Assembly (NCBI GenBank): GCA_000383715.1
Contig: KB911979.1
Span: 3,912-67,911 of the forward strand
DNA length: 64,000 bases
Direction: 5' to 3'
Origin: Verrucomicrobia bacterium SCGC AAA164-E04
GTDB lineage: Bacteria > Verrucomicrobiota > Verrucomicrobiia > Limisphaerales > AAA164-E04
Shown here: positions 1-9,616 of the stretch, piece by piece
Numbering within the stretch: the stretch's first letter is position 1
Layout: each line of letters opens with the position of its first letter
Position numbers and translations under genes: made by a program
Notes under the pieces: generated by a model
What the model saw: the letters and a program-made list of their open reading frames with translations, nothing else
Told to the model about the DNA's origin: nothing
Database searches by the model: none

Positions 1-1029
1 GGTGCGACCTCTGGTGTGGATTATTCCTATTCCCAGAGCTCGATTACCTTTGGAGACGGAGTCCTTCAGCGCAAGGTGAGTGTAAACTTGATCGATGATG
101 CATTGCTTGAGACAGACGAAAGCTTCCGTCTGACTCTTTCGCTGCCAACAGGCGACACGAGTGGGGCTCTCATTGGGAGTAACGCAGCCACAGAGATTCT
201 GATTCAAAGTGATGAGGTTGATCTGCCACCGGTCATTGGGGCTCTCAATACCATTAACCTGCCGGAAGACACGCCCGAGATCACGGTTACTTTCACTGTC
301 AAGGATGACTTCACACCGTTCGAGGATTTGATCACCAGTGTGATCTCCTCAAACCCTTCAGTCATCCCCGTTGAGAATCTGGTGTTGGTCCCTATTGTCG
401 AGGGAGGCTTCTGGATGCTGCGGATCCTTCCTCCTGCCAATGTGCATGGTGCAACTGAAATCAGCGTTGAAGTAAGCGATGGCGTTCATGTCTCCGTACA
501 GGAATTCTCTGTTGTCATCTCCAGTAAAAATGATGTTCCCAGCATCACTGCCATTCCTGCCATCCTTGTTGCAGGTGATCAGGAGGTGGTCATTCCGTTC
601 GAAATCAATGATATGGATCATTCAGCGGAGGATCTTCTGGTCTACCTTGAAACCGATCGGATGGAATACCTGAATGCCGGCAATGTGACGGTCAGAGGAA
701 CAGGATCAAACAGGGAACTGGTCATCAATCCAAAGGGAGGCGGCAGGGAGACAGGTGATTTCATCCTTGTTGTGAAAGATGATGAGGGAGCTAGCTCTTC
801 AAGGGAATTCACGGTTCACTTCGGTGGCTATGCTCCCGCACCCGTGGTTCCTCAATTGGGGATCACTCGCGATGGTCTGGACGGATTGATTCTGAATTGG
901 GAAGGCGACGCGTTGTTATACATCTCTCGCGATCTGAGCGGAGTATTCGAGGCACTGCCAGATGCAGTAAGCCCATACAGGCTAGATATGTCGGGTAGTG
1001 CTTTCTTCAAGCTTGGCTTGAAGCCTTGA
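1..1029 (+). CDS. Secreted adhesin-like protein, Calx-beta and cadherin-like domains (C-terminal part only)
   Basis: The reading frame is open from the first base of the window, so this is the C-terminal ~342 residues of a longer protein whose start lies upstream. The first ~70 residues read as a Calx-beta module (the 'DDALLETDESFRLTLS' pattern). Two beta-sandwich modules of the cadherin/Ig-like kind follow, with phrases such as 'LPEDTPEITVTFTVKDD' and 'VSVEVSDG'-like strands. The last ~50 residues ('LNWEGDALLYISRDLSG', then 'SPYRLDMSGSAFFKL') match a short C-terminal module often seen on verrucomicrobial secreted proteins. A related tail closes the large protein at 12368. No catalytic motif is visible. 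It is probably exported and structural or adhesive. Domain type is fairly sure, function is not. Confidence 0.8.
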   Translation, partial: GATSGVDYSYSQSSITFGDGVLQRKVSVNLIDDALLETDESFRLTLSLPTGDTSGALIGSNAATEILIQSDEVDLPPVIGALNTINLPEDTPEITVTFTVKDDFTPFEDLITSVISSNPSVIPVENLVLVPIVEGGFWMLRILPPANVHGATEISVEVSDGVHVSVQEFSVVISSKNDVPSITAIPAILVAGDQEVVIPFEINDMDHSAEDLLVYLETDRMEYLNAGNVTVRGTGSNRELVINPKGGGRETGDFILVVKDDEGASSSREFTVHFGGYAPAPVVPQLGITRDGLDGLILNWEGDALLYISRDLSGVFEALPDAVSPYRLDMSGSAFFKLGLKP

Positions 1030-1409
1030 ACTCATCCTTGGTTTGAGAAGTTCTGGGTCCTGGTTTTTTTGACTCAAAATGACTCATTCATGCAGAAAGC
1101 TCCAGTCTCATATTTGGTAAGTGCATCCACTTCTTTCCCAAGTCAGTGCTGGTTTCCACCCTGAGCCACGATTTTAGTTGGTCGCTTGGCATGGTTCCAT
1201 TTGGCTTCGCCTTGCAGACCCGGTTGCAGACTGGCGGGAGCATATGGCTTTTTTCGTGTTGATGATCTTTCTTCTGGGTGCAGGTTCTGATTCTTTCAAC
1301 ATGACCACCATTTCTTTTACTCGGTTATCTGGCCTGATCGGATTCCATTGAAGAAGGATTTAAAAACTTTCTGAATCAGATAATCTCATTCGATGGTTCC
1401 CGCATTTGT
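1030..1409. other. Intergenic region between convergent genes
   Basis: About 380 bases between the end of the Calx-beta protein and the end of the lipocalin-like gene, which converge here. It holds a T7 run near 1064-1070 and two copies of TGACTCA ten bases apart (about 1070-1086). I found no convincing hairpin in front of the T run and no credible gene. Confidence 0.6.
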
Positions 1410-2588
1410 TTACCGTTTCAATGCACTTAAATCACTCTCCCCACCATACCCTGCCAGTTCCATGTAGGCTTCACCAATGGTTCTCCCCTTGGCATCCAGT
1501 ACATCGCAGGCACCTTCCCAATATTCAATACGGCTTAAATGACCCAGCATTTCCTGTCCGTCATACAATGGAACAATGTGTGCCTGAAATACATTGTCGC
1601 TGTCAGGATCTGGAATGTTAAGCTCGACCTCCACAGGATAAGTATTTTTCGTTTGGGGACTGGTCCATAGTCTTTTGACTTTCCACATCTCATCCAGCAA
1701 GCGCTGGTGTGACGCGTCGCCATTCGCGTCTACCCAGGCGAAGGTAGAAAACGGGTCTGCTTCCTTTCTGGTAGTTCGCATTCGATAAGCCATGATGTCT
1801 CTTCCGTCGTTCAATCGTATGCTGAGCCAGTCCCAGCCTACCTGTTGTGGTGCAAGTTGACTGGAGCTGACCTCGTGGTCCATCCATGACCATCCCCGGA
1901 CTTTCAATGATTTGCCTTTCAATCGGATACTGCCTGTTGTTTGAAGACGGGTAAAAGTCATGTAATAACTGGCTGCGCCAGGATCCGATCCCTTTCGCGA
2001 ATAGCCCTTGTTCCCAAAAAGTGTGATGGGTTTGCTGGCGGAAAGCTGCATGTTCAGGTTGACATCTGCAAGAATACTTCCCTGTAATTCAAAATCAGGT
2101 CCTTCGCTATCGGCAATGCGGCGCAATTTCCAATTTCCGTTTTTCAGCTCCATATCTCCCTTTTTGGCGGAGGCCATCCACGGGCTTTGTTGCAGGCGTT
2201 CCTGATGATAGAATTTCTTTGTTTTGAGATCCAACAATGCCATGTGAGCCAGGTGGATGTCCTGGGGAAGGGGAGGATTGCCTTCACGGGATATTGCCGA
2301 ATCAGCTGCCAACCTAAAAAAAGTGGCCTGATAACCAAAACGACGGTCGCCTTCTGATTTCAGATGGCCAGTGACATACCACCATTCGATTTTGAAATCT
2401 GGATGACTGCCGTAATCGCGCGGGAAATTGAACTGATATCCAGGTCTGGCAATCGCATGCGCTGCACCCTCCAGCTGCATTCCCACCACAGTCTGCAGCA
2501 GGTAAATGACTCCCAGCGCCACACGTGAACTCCACCTTCTTGCGGTGTTAACTTCTTCGCCGAAACGTTGATTAAACCGTCTTTTCAT
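1410..2588 (-). CDS. AttH/CrtC-family lipocalin-like protein, partner of the upstream ABC exporter
   Basis: The 392-residue protein has a hydrophobic N-terminal stretch (about residues 21-46) that fits a signal peptide or anchor. A two-lobed lipocalin-like beta-barrel of the AttH/CrtC type (hydroxyneurosporene-hydratase superfamily) follows. Family signatures are 'FNFPRDYGSHPDFKIEWWYV' near residue 53, 'FGYQATFFR' just after it, and the later 'GWSWMDHEVSSSQL' with 'GWDWLSIRLNDG'. The start ATG overlaps the stop of the permease gene by four bases (ATGA), so the two are translationally coupled. The trio ATPase, FtsX permease and AttH-like protein is a recurring gene set, and AttH-like members are thought to handle a lipid or hydrophobic ligand at the envelope. 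A carotenoid-hydratase activity is unlikely because no carotenoid genes are near. Confidence 0.8.
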   Translation of the reverse strand: MKRRFNQRFGEEVNTARRWSSRVALGVIYLLQTVVGMQLEGAAHAIARPGYQFNFPRDYGSHPDFKIEWWYVTGHLKSEGDRRFGYQATFFRLAADSAISREGNPPLPQDIHLAHMALLDLKTKKFYHQERLQQSPWMASAKKGDMELKNGNWKLRRIADSEGPDFELQGSILADVNLNMQLSASKPITLFGNKGYSRKGSDPGAASYYMTFTRLQTTGSIRLKGKSLKVRGWSWMDHEVSSSQLAPQQVGWDWLSIRLNDGRDIMAYRMRTTRKEADPFSTFAWVDANGDASHQRLLDEMWKVKRLWTSPQTKNTYPVEVELNIPDPDSDNVFQAHIVPLYDGQEMLGHLSRIEYWEGACDVLDAKGRTIGEAYMELAGYGGESDLSALKR

Positions 2589-5191
2589 TCTTCTTTATGC
2601 ATGCGTTTTGTGGATGCCCACCACCCCACCGGGATTGTGGTGATGAGAGTCGCCAGCGTCAGGGCCACGAGTAACCTGAGATGATCCCACCATGGAATGG
2701 CGCTTTGGAGTGTCCATCCGAAAGCCTGTTTATTGATGACGGAGACGAGAAGCCATCCCAGACACATACTCAGGATCATCCCGAAACCAAATCCGGTCCA
2801 TGCGCAGGCCAAACCCTCCAGCCCTGTAGCCACTGCCATCCGCAATCGTGTCATCCCCAGATTTTTCATCACCTGGAATTCAAGTTGCCTTTCCATGAGT
2901 GAAGTAATCATTGCCATCGTTAATCCTGCGATGGCCACCATCACCGCGATCCATTGCAATACATAAGTCACCGAAAATGTCTGGTGGAAGATCTCCAGTA
3001 CCTCATTGCGCAGTGCGCGGTTGGTGCGAATGGAGATACCAGCATGTTGACTCAGGATTTCGTTTCGAACCCTGTCGGGATCGGTTCCGGATTTGAGATG
3101 CAGGGCAATGTTGACGGCGCGTTCATCCTGAAACCAGTTGCTGACCACATGTCTGTCGATGGCAACCGTCCCGTGTTCATTGCCATATTCAGCAAACACT
3201 CCAACGATGCGCACTTCCTTGTAGCCACCGGGTGTCGGTAGCTTGATTTGATCCCCCGGGTGCACGTCAAATCGGGTTTGGAAACTCTCGTTCACTGCAG
3301 CTGAGGGTAAGTTTTTTTCCTCTAATGCTGCTGGGTCCAAATCTGGGGCCTCGATCCACATCGCATACTCCCAATCCAGTGGGTTACGAACGGGCATTCC
3401 TGTGAGATAGGTCTTTCGGCCTCGATACTCAATGGGGAAAATTTGCCCTACCTCGGCTCTTTCGACCTTGGGGTGATCGGAGATGGCCTGCCATGTTTTT
3501 CTGGACATTCGGTTTTGACTTGAGACGCTGCCAACTCCCTGGCAGGCGATGTAAAGGTCGGCCTTGAGGGATCCTGAAATCCATTGGATCATGGTGGACT
3601 CAAAACTGTGGATCATGAAGGTCATTCCTCCAGCCATCCCGACAGCGACAGTCAAAGCCGCCACGCTGAGTTGATGACGCCCGGTGGGGCGTCGCAACTG
3701 ACTGAAAGCATACATGAATACAGCGTGCGCACCGATCATTGGCCGAAGCAGGGGAGCGATCCAGCGAAGTCCTGCCGGTGCAATCAGCGTGGCGGACACC
3801 ACCCATAGCAAGGCAGCAGCGTAACCGCCCACTGGAATCCATCCGTTCGCATCAGCGTAAGGTGGCAAGCTGGCTGCCCCCCAGCCTGAAAGTCCAATCG
3901 CGATACCCCAGAGGGGCTTGTTCAGTGCCGTCATGAAACCTCCCTGACGTCCTCGCTTGAAGGTTTCTGCGGGTTGCGTTTCGGCACTTTCACTGGCAGG
4001 GAACCATCCTGCAGCCAGGCTGGCCAGGCAACCCAGTGTCATGGCCAGAATTGCCTCCGAGTGATTCCAGTCTGCTGACTCAGAAGCGCTCTGAAGGTAA
4101 AGTGCATTCACGGTGGACGCAACAGATCGAACCATCCACTGCGCCCCGAACCAGCCCAGCGCCAATCCTCCCGCGCTCCCCAGAACTCCATACCAGAGGC
4201 TTTCCATCAACCAGGCTGATTTCAATGCCCCGGGCGTCACTCCCAATGAACGCAATGTTGCAATCTCCATCCTGCCTCTGACGATGGCAGCATCCATTCC
4301 CTGCATGATGAGGTACATTCCAACCACCAGCGCCAGCATGGAAAGGATGGTCAAATTCAGTCGGAATGCGCGTGTCATTGAGGCATTGCTGTTCATGGAA
4401 GTTTCGGCCGTATCCAACTTCCAGCGCGGATCCATCCCCAACTGATCCCCTGCCGTTTTCAATAGCAGTTTTTTGTCATGCCCGGGAGGGAAATAGAGTT
4501 CCACACGATGAACCAACTTGGGCTGCTGCATGGCGCGCTGCAGATCGCTGATGCTCATGAATAAAACGGAAGATGGATGCGATACCTGAAAAACCTCATC
4601 CCGAGTGATATGCATGACTGAAAGAATCGTTTTGCGGTCATCGATGATTACCTCAAGAAGACCCCCGACATCCAGTTTCTGTTTGGTCGCTAAAGCTTCT
4701 GATATCACCACTCCGTAAATCGCCTCACTGGATGTCTCAAGTTGGCGAGGCTGTTCCTGCCAAGCCTGGCGGGCCAGGTTATTGACACGATCTGGATCAT
4801 GGTAGGCAAGATTGGACATGGCAAAAGTGTCCAGACCCACCACCAGGAATTGCTGAAGGTTGAGGCTTGCATCTTTCTGTGCGGCATCGGTAGCAGTGGT
4901 CTCAAGCACAGGCGCCATGACGCAAGGGGTCGCGTCCAGTCTGGCCTGCATTGAGAAAAGATCTTCTTCGGAAAACTGGCCTGATGGAGAGGTCAAAACC
5001 AGGTCCGGTCGCAATCCGAGGGAGCGGTCAAAGTAGGTGAAACCGCTGATGGCAGCCCGATTGGCCAGTCTGATGGAAAAGAATGCAGCGACACCAACGG
5101 CAATGATGCCGCAAAAAGCCAGGGATGTCAGAGGGTGACGTGTCCAATGACGAAGGTGAATAACTCGCAACAGGAGAAGAAATGGATGCAT
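2585..5191 (-). CDS. FtsX/MacB-like ABC transporter permease
   Basis: This is a permease of the lipoprotein-release/MacB superfamily, 868 residues from the chosen start. It has an N-terminal TM helix followed by a large periplasmic region. A first FtsX-type TM bundle ('LNLTILSMLALVVGMYLIMQ') is followed by a second helix cluster in the middle, a second periplasmic region, and a C-terminal FtsX bundle ('QWIAVMVAIAGLTMAMITSL', then TMs near the end). The duplicated FtsX layout is typical of large ABC permeases of unknown substrate. The open frame begins at 5245, inside the ATPase gene. I prefer the internal ATG at 5191 ('MHPFLLLLRVIHLRHW'), which starts 8 bases after the ATPase stop and places the first TM normally. 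It is coupled by ATGA overlap to the AttH-like gene. The exported substrate is unknown, possibly lipid or lipoprotein. Confidence 0.88.
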   Translation of the reverse strand: MHPFLLLLRVIHLRHWTRHPLTSLAFCGIIAVGVAAFFSIRLANRAAISGFTYFDRSLGLRPDLVLTSPSGQFSEEDLFSMQARLDATPCVMAPVLETTATDAAQKDASLNLQQFLVVGLDTFAMSNLAYHDPDRVNNLARQAWQEQPRQLETSSEAIYGVVISEALATKQKLDVGGLLEVIIDDRKTILSVMHITRDEVFQVSHPSSVLFMSISDLQRAMQQPKLVHRVELYFPPGHDKKLLLKTAGDQLGMDPRWKLDTAETSMNSNASMTRAFRLNLTILSMLALVVGMYLIMQGMDAAIVRGRMEIATLRSLGVTPGALKSAWLMESLWYGVLGSAGGLALGWFGAQWMVRSVASTVNALYLQSASESADWNHSEAILAMTLGCLASLAAGWFPASESAETQPAETFKRGRQGGFMTALNKPLWGIAIGLSGWGAASLPPYADANGWIPVGGYAAALLWVVSATLIAPAGLRWIAPLLRPMIGAHAVFMYAFSQLRRPTGRHQLSVAALTVAVGMAGGMTFMIHSFESTMIQWISGSLKADLYIACQGVGSVSSQNRMSRKTWQAISDHPKVERAEVGQIFPIEYRGRKTYLTGMPVRNPLDWEYAMWIEAPDLDPAALEEKNLPSAAVNESFQTRFDVHPGDQIKLPTPGGYKEVRIVGVFAEYGNEHGTVAIDRHVVSNWFQDERAVNIALHLKSGTDPDRVRNEILSQHAGISIRTNRALRNEVLEIFHQTFSVTYVLQWIAVMVAIAGLTMAMITSLMERQLEFQVMKNLGMTRLRMAVATGLEGLACAWTGFGFGMILSMCLGWLLVSVINKQAFGWTLQSAIPWWDHLRLLVALTLATLITTIPVGWWASTKRMHKEE

Positions 5192-5199
5192 CAGTTGCT

Positions 5200-5886
5200 T
5201 CACGTGATCAGATTTCCATCTTGCATCTTCCAGGTCGTATTGCAAATGGCTGCGGCTTCCTCACTGTGGGTGACAAGCAGCAATGCAATATTCTGCGAGC
5301 AGAGGAGCTCCCGCATGAGGTCCAGGATTCGGCGGCCGTTCTGACTGTCAAGATTGCCGGTCGGTTCGTCTGCCAGGATCACTTTCGGACGAGTGATCAA
5401 AGCCCTGGCGATGGCGGCGCGCTGTTGCTCGCCTCCACTCAGCTGGTTCGGGAAAGCATCTTTCCTCTGCTCCATCCCCACCTGACTCAATATGGTTGCC
5501 ACGCGTTCTTTTCGCTGACGGCCCGGCATTGACTGAAGCTGAAGTGGAAATGCGATGTTTTCCTCTACTGTCAGGGTGGGGAGAAGGTAGAAGAATTGAA
5601 AGATGGAAGCAATTTGAGCGCGTCTCAACTCGGCGATTTCATGAGCAGGCATACACATCATGCTTTCTCCATGAAACAGAATGCTTCCCGAATCAGCCTT
5701 GTCCACACCCCCGAGGCAATGGAGCAGGGTGCTCTTGCCCGAACCGGAAGGACCCATGATGGCGGTCATGGCTCCACTTGCCACTTCAAATGAAACATCT
5801 CTCAAGACCACGCTTGTTCCATAGCGTTTATGGAGGTTCTCAACCTGATAGACCTTGTCCGATTTGTCTGTTTCTTTAGATGACAC
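5200..5886 (-). CDS. LolD/MacB-type ABC transporter ATP-binding protein
   Basis: A 228-residue single nucleotide-binding domain with all ABC motifs: Walker A 'GPSGSGKST', signature '[15 protein letters not shown]', Walker B '[12 protein letters not shown]' and an H-loop in '[11 protein letters not shown]'. 'EPTGNLD' is characteristic of the LolD/MacB/FtsE group, which works with FtsX-type permeases. It is first in a three-gene operon with the permease and the AttH-like protein and would energise the export or extraction of an envelope molecule. Family assignment is secure, substrate is not known. Confidence 0.93.
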   Translation of the reverse strand: MSSKETDKSDKVYQVENLHKRYGTSVVLRDVSFEVASGAMTAIMGPSGSGKSTLLHCLGGVDKADSGSILFHGESMMCMPAHEIAELRRAQIASIFQFFYLLPTLTVEENIAFPLQLQSMPGRQRKERVATILSQVGMEQRKDAFPNQLSGGEQQRAAIARALITRPKVILADEPTGNLDSQNGRRILDLMRELLCSQNIALLLVTHSEEAAAICNTTWKMQDGNLIT

Positions 5887-6283
5887 TCAGGCAAATATGC
5901 CTCATCGAAGGCGGATGGCAACAACCGAGGTTTTTTCTCCCCATACCGGGGCGTTTTGAACGTAAGCATCCGATGACTCGTCGGTTTTCAGATCAAAAAC
6001 GATGGTGGTTTTCATGGTTGACCGGAAGCTCAACGCTGCGCATTCAGGCGTTCCATCCAAGTTCAACGACTGTGGTCCTCAGGTAGTCCCTCAGAAGCGC
6101 ACCATGAATGGCTATCTAACACACATTGGTCTCGTTTCAGTAAAAAGAACATGGATTTCGAGACTCAGTGTTCCGACTGTTTATCCTCCAATGTCCTGAA
6201 ACTTGACGCATTGAGGGTGTTGTCATTGATTTGCGTTACTACTTGTCAAATAAACTCGATCGCGGGAACATGCATGCTCCATC
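5887..6283. other. Divergent intergenic region
   Basis: About 400 bases between the divergently transcribed ABC operon and the propeller/cytochrome gene. Both promoters should lie here. I could not identify a confident -35/-10 pair or an operator, and the short open frames in it do not look coding. Confidence 0.5.
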
Positions 6284-9200
6284 ATGAAAGAAATGAGCCC
6301 TTTATCCCATCTGCGGCGATGGGTCTGTCTTCAGTCTTCGGTTTTACTCGTAGTATCGATTGCTGGCTTGGCCGATCCATCACCCTCACCGTCGGCAATT
6401 AAGGTCTTGCCTGGTTTCGAGGTAAGTGTCGCAGCAGCTTCTCCTCTGGTGGATTATCCCATGATGGCCTGTCTTGACGACAGGGGTCGCCTTTACATCG
6501 CGGAAAGCGATGGGCGCAATCTGACCACCCGGGAGGAAATTGAAAAAGAGAGGCCTCGATTTGTAAGACGCCTGGTTGATCAGGACGGCGATGGGGTTTA
6601 TGACACAAGCACGATCTTTGCGGACGAGATGACCATGCCCGAAGGAGGATTATGGCATCAGGGAGCGCTCTATATCATTTCTGCACCCTACCTCTGGCGG
6701 CTGGAGGATCTGGATGATGACGGTGTGGCAGACAAACGGGAAAAGATCCTTGGAAGTATGGAATTTGATGGAAGAGCCAATCAGCATGGCCCCTATCTTG
6801 GCCCCAATGGGAGACTTTATTTCACAGGTGGGCATTTTGGTTACGATCTGATTGGCAGCGACGGGAGTCGGTCCGGAGTGAGTCGTGCTGCTGGAGTCTT
6901 TTCCTGTTGGCCGGATGGTCGTGATGTTCGGGTGGAAGGGCAGGGCGGGGTCAACCCGGTTGATGTCGTTTTTACCCCGAATGGAGACATGCTTTCGACC
7001 TGCGCCATTTTTGACAGTTTTGGTGGTCGGCGTCATGATGCGCTCATTCACTGGATGCGAGGAGGGCTGACCCAGCGCGTGTATGGTAATCCCTTGTTGC
7101 CAGAGACCGGATTCCGCCTGCCGGCAGTCAGTCGCTGGGGCCAGGTGGCTCCAGCCGGACTCGTGCGTTACAGAGGGACGTCTTTTGGAGCCTCCTATCG
7201 CGATACACTTTTTGCCTGTCAGTTCAATACGCACAAGGTCGTTCAAGTAAGCCTTGAACCGCAGGGAGGATCCTTCTTGACCGTTGAAAAAAATTTTCTC
7301 TCTTCCGAGCATGCTGGATTTCATCCCGCTGACATCCTTGAGGATGCGGATGGTTCTCTTCTGTTGCTGGACACAGGCGGTTGGTTGAGCTGGGGTTGTC
7401 CTTTTTCAAAAAGTGCCAGGCCTGAAATCAAAGGCGCCATTTACAGAATTCAGAAAAAAGATGCCCTGATTCCAAGCGACCCCAGGGGGAATACCCTGAC
7501 CTGGGATTCCATGAGAGCAACCAGCTTGATTGGTTTATTGAAGGACGCTCGGCCAGCGGTCAGGGATCGTGCAGCAGAAAAGATAATCGAAAAGGGAACC
7601 CTTGTTCTAGGGGATCTGGAGCAAGCCTTGCACGCGAACGAAGATCCAGTATTCAGAAAACGCTGTTTATGGGTACTGTCCAGAATACAGGGGGAAGATT
7701 CTCTAGCGATGATCAGGAGGGCTCTGACGGATGCGGATGCAGGTGTCAGGCAAGTGGCTGCCAGATCACTTGGGGAACGGAAGGATGACGCTTCGGTTCA
7801 AGTGCTGGCAGGATTGCTGCAGGATACCGATGCCTTTGTGCGTGGGGCTGTGGCAACGGCACTGGGGCTTATTGGAGACAGGGAAGCAGTGCCTGATTTG
7901 TTTCAGCACCTGAACCCCTCTGATCCACTCCACACACAGCATGCCTTTGTTTATGCTCTGACAGAAATTGGAGATTTGAAGGGAGTGCTGCCTTACCTGT
8001 GGGATAGCAACCAGCCCTACGGGCAGCGAATGGCACTCAGGGTCATCGACGCGCTGGATGCGGATCTGGAGGCAAGCAGCATTCTTCCGCTTTTGCACTC
8101 AACAGATCCTGATTTGCGTCAGGAAGCGCGTCAGATGGCATCCAGACGCAAGGAATGGAAACCTGCCATGATACAGGTTTTTCGGGAGCTCTCCCTTGTG
8201 GCGAATTCCAAACAACTCAATTTGCAACTTATCGAGAGCCTCATTCTCTCCTACGCTCAGGAAGATGATTTTCAGTCCGCCCTTCTGGAGATGATGTCTT
8301 CTGCCGGGCAGAGGCCCGAGTTCAAGGAGCACTTGTTGAACTCCATTGCCTTTCTGGAGGACCTTCCGGAGACCTTGGAGGCGTGTGTTCTTCTGGGATT
8401 AAAGGAGGATGCTCCAGGAGTGCGATCGGCTTCACTCAAACTCGCAGCGCGATTCGAAATGCCTTCCACCATTCTGAGATTTATTTCTCAGCTTGAAGCC
8501 CGGGAGGGGCTTTCGAAAAAGGACAAGGTTGACGCTCTGAAGGTGTTGTTCAAACATCACGATCGGCCTCCCGATGGATCCATCGCTTTCCTGATTCGCC
8601 TGATTACCGATGAAAACAGCTCCGTTATTCTTTCCTTGCATGCCGCACAGGTCATGGGGGCACTCCGATGGCATCTGCTTGATGAGTCAGAACGCGATAC
8701 TTACCTCAAAACAATCGCAAGAGCGCGTTCTTTTTGTCTGCCAGCATTGATGTACCCCTTCGAACATCAAGCGGGCATCAACGGAGAAGACGAGCGAGGG
8801 CTGGATGAAGATGCATGGGACGCTTTAGGTGTTCAGCTTGCCGCGCAGCTTAAGCGCAATCCAGCTGTCGGGTCGCTTCCCAACGGGACAGCTAACCTTT
8901 TGAGACGCATGTTTTCAGAAAAGGTTTCGCGTGCGCATGTTGCAATGAATGAAGTGCTGGGTGACGGGTTGCAGGCGGCAAAAAAACAAGAAATGAACCT
9001 TCGCTCGATACTACAGGAACTGGGGGAAGGAAACGCTTCGCGAGGTCGGGTATTGTTTTACAAGGAAAGGGTTGCATGTGCCTCTTGTCATCGTATCGAT
9101 TCCCGGGGGGGGCAACTGGGACCTGATTTAAGCCAGATTGGCCGCATTCGACAGCCAAGGGATTTAGTGGAGGCTGTTCTTTACCCGAGTGCCACCGTCG

Positions 9201-9445
9201 TCAATGGATACGAGAATTATGCCTTTGAATTGTCAGGCGGCGTAACTTTGGACGGGATGATTCATCGTGAAACAAGAGAAGCTGTTTACCTGATCAACGG
9301 CGGTATGAGCGAGACGCGCATCGACAGGAAACAGATTGAGCATGTGCACAATTCGACTGTTTCATTGATGCCATCAGGATTTGAGCAGATCTTGACGCGA
9401 CATGAATTGCTTGATTTGATTGCCTACCTTCAAACCTGTCGGTGA
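6284..9445 (+). CDS. PVC-type membrane-bound dehydrogenase-like protein: beta-propeller, HEAT repeats, cytochrome c
   Basis: The 1053-residue exported protein begins with a signal peptide (about residues 1-31, 'LLVVSIAGLADPS'). Residues about 40-390 form a sugar-dehydrogenase-like beta-propeller, with blades such as 'DDRGRLYIAESDGRN' and 'DQDGDGVYDTSTIFADEM'. Residues about 400-860 are helical HEAT-like repeats ('VRQVAARSLGERKDDASVQV', 'VRGAVATALGLIGDREAVPD'). A C-terminal c-type cytochrome domain has one haem site, C932-x-x-C935-H936 in 'CASCHRI', with a 'GPDLSQIG' loop downstream. This architecture is a large PVC-lineage family usually annotated as a putative membrane-bound dehydrogenase. 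The likely role is periplasmic oxidation of a sugar or polyol with electrons passed to the haem. Substrate is unknown and no redox partner is adjacent. Confidence 0.88.
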   Translation: MKEMSPLSHLRRWVCLQSSVLLVVSIAGLADPSPSPSAIKVLPGFEVSVAAASPLVDYPMMACLDDRGRLYIAESDGRNLTTREEIEKERPRFVRRLVDQDGDGVYDTSTIFADEMTMPEGGLWHQGALYIISAPYLWRLEDLDDDGVADKREKILGSMEFDGRANQHGPYLGPNGRLYFTGGHFGYDLIGSDGSRSGVSRAAGVFSCWPDGRDVRVEGQGGVNPVDVVFTPNGDMLSTCAIFDSFGGRRHDALIHWMRGGLTQRVYGNPLLPETGFRLPAVSRWGQVAPAGLVRYRGTSFGASYRDTLFACQFNTHKVVQVSLEPQGGSFLTVEKNFLSSEHAGFHPADILEDADGSLLLLDTGGWLSWGCPFSKSARPEIKGAIYRIQKKDALIPSDPRGNTLTWDSMRATSLIGLLKDARPAVRDRAAEKIIEKGTLVLGDLEQALHANEDPVFRKRCLWVLSRIQGEDSLAMIRRALTDADAGVRQVAARSLGERKDDASVQVLAGLLQDTDAFVRGAVATALGLIGDREAVPDLFQHLNPSDPLHTQHAFVYALTEIGDLKGVLPYLWDSNQPYGQRMALRVIDALDADLEASSILPLLHSTDPDLRQEARQMASRRKEWKPAMIQVFRELSLVANSKQLNLQLIESLILSYAQEDDFQSALLEMMSSAGQRPEFKEHLLNSIAFLEDLPETLEACVLLGLKEDAPGVRSASLKLAARFEMPSTILRFISQLEAREGLSKKDKVDALKVLFKHHDRPPDGSIAFLIRLITDENSSVILSLHAAQVMGALRWHLLDESERDTYLKTIARARSFCLPALMYPFEHQAGINGEDERGLDEDAWDALGVQLAAQLKRNPAVGSLPNGTANLLRRMFSEKVSRAHVAMNEVLGDGLQAAKKQEMNLRSILQELGEGNASRGRVLFYKERVACASCHRIDSRGGQLGPDLSQIGRIRQPRDLVEAVLYPSATVVNGYENYAFELSGGVTLDGMIHRETREAVYLINGGMSETRIDRKQIEHVHNSTVSLMPSGFEQILTRHELLDLIAYLQTCR

Positions 9446-9616
9446 TACTTGTCGCTTGCCTGAATTATTTCCCCTCAGGGCAATTATAACAGAGGCAGCA
9501 AAACGCTATATCTTCGAGTGATCGGGAGTCGGCCCATCAATGTCTCATCGATCATCTATCCATGCGCTGAAACAGGGATTTTTCCTTGCGTTTCGCGGCC
9601 TGATTCTGGTTCTTGA

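Noticed and set aside
6650-7324. 224-codon minus-strand open frame
   Set aside because: It is antisense to the propeller part of the cytochrome protein, with low-complexity composition and no family features.
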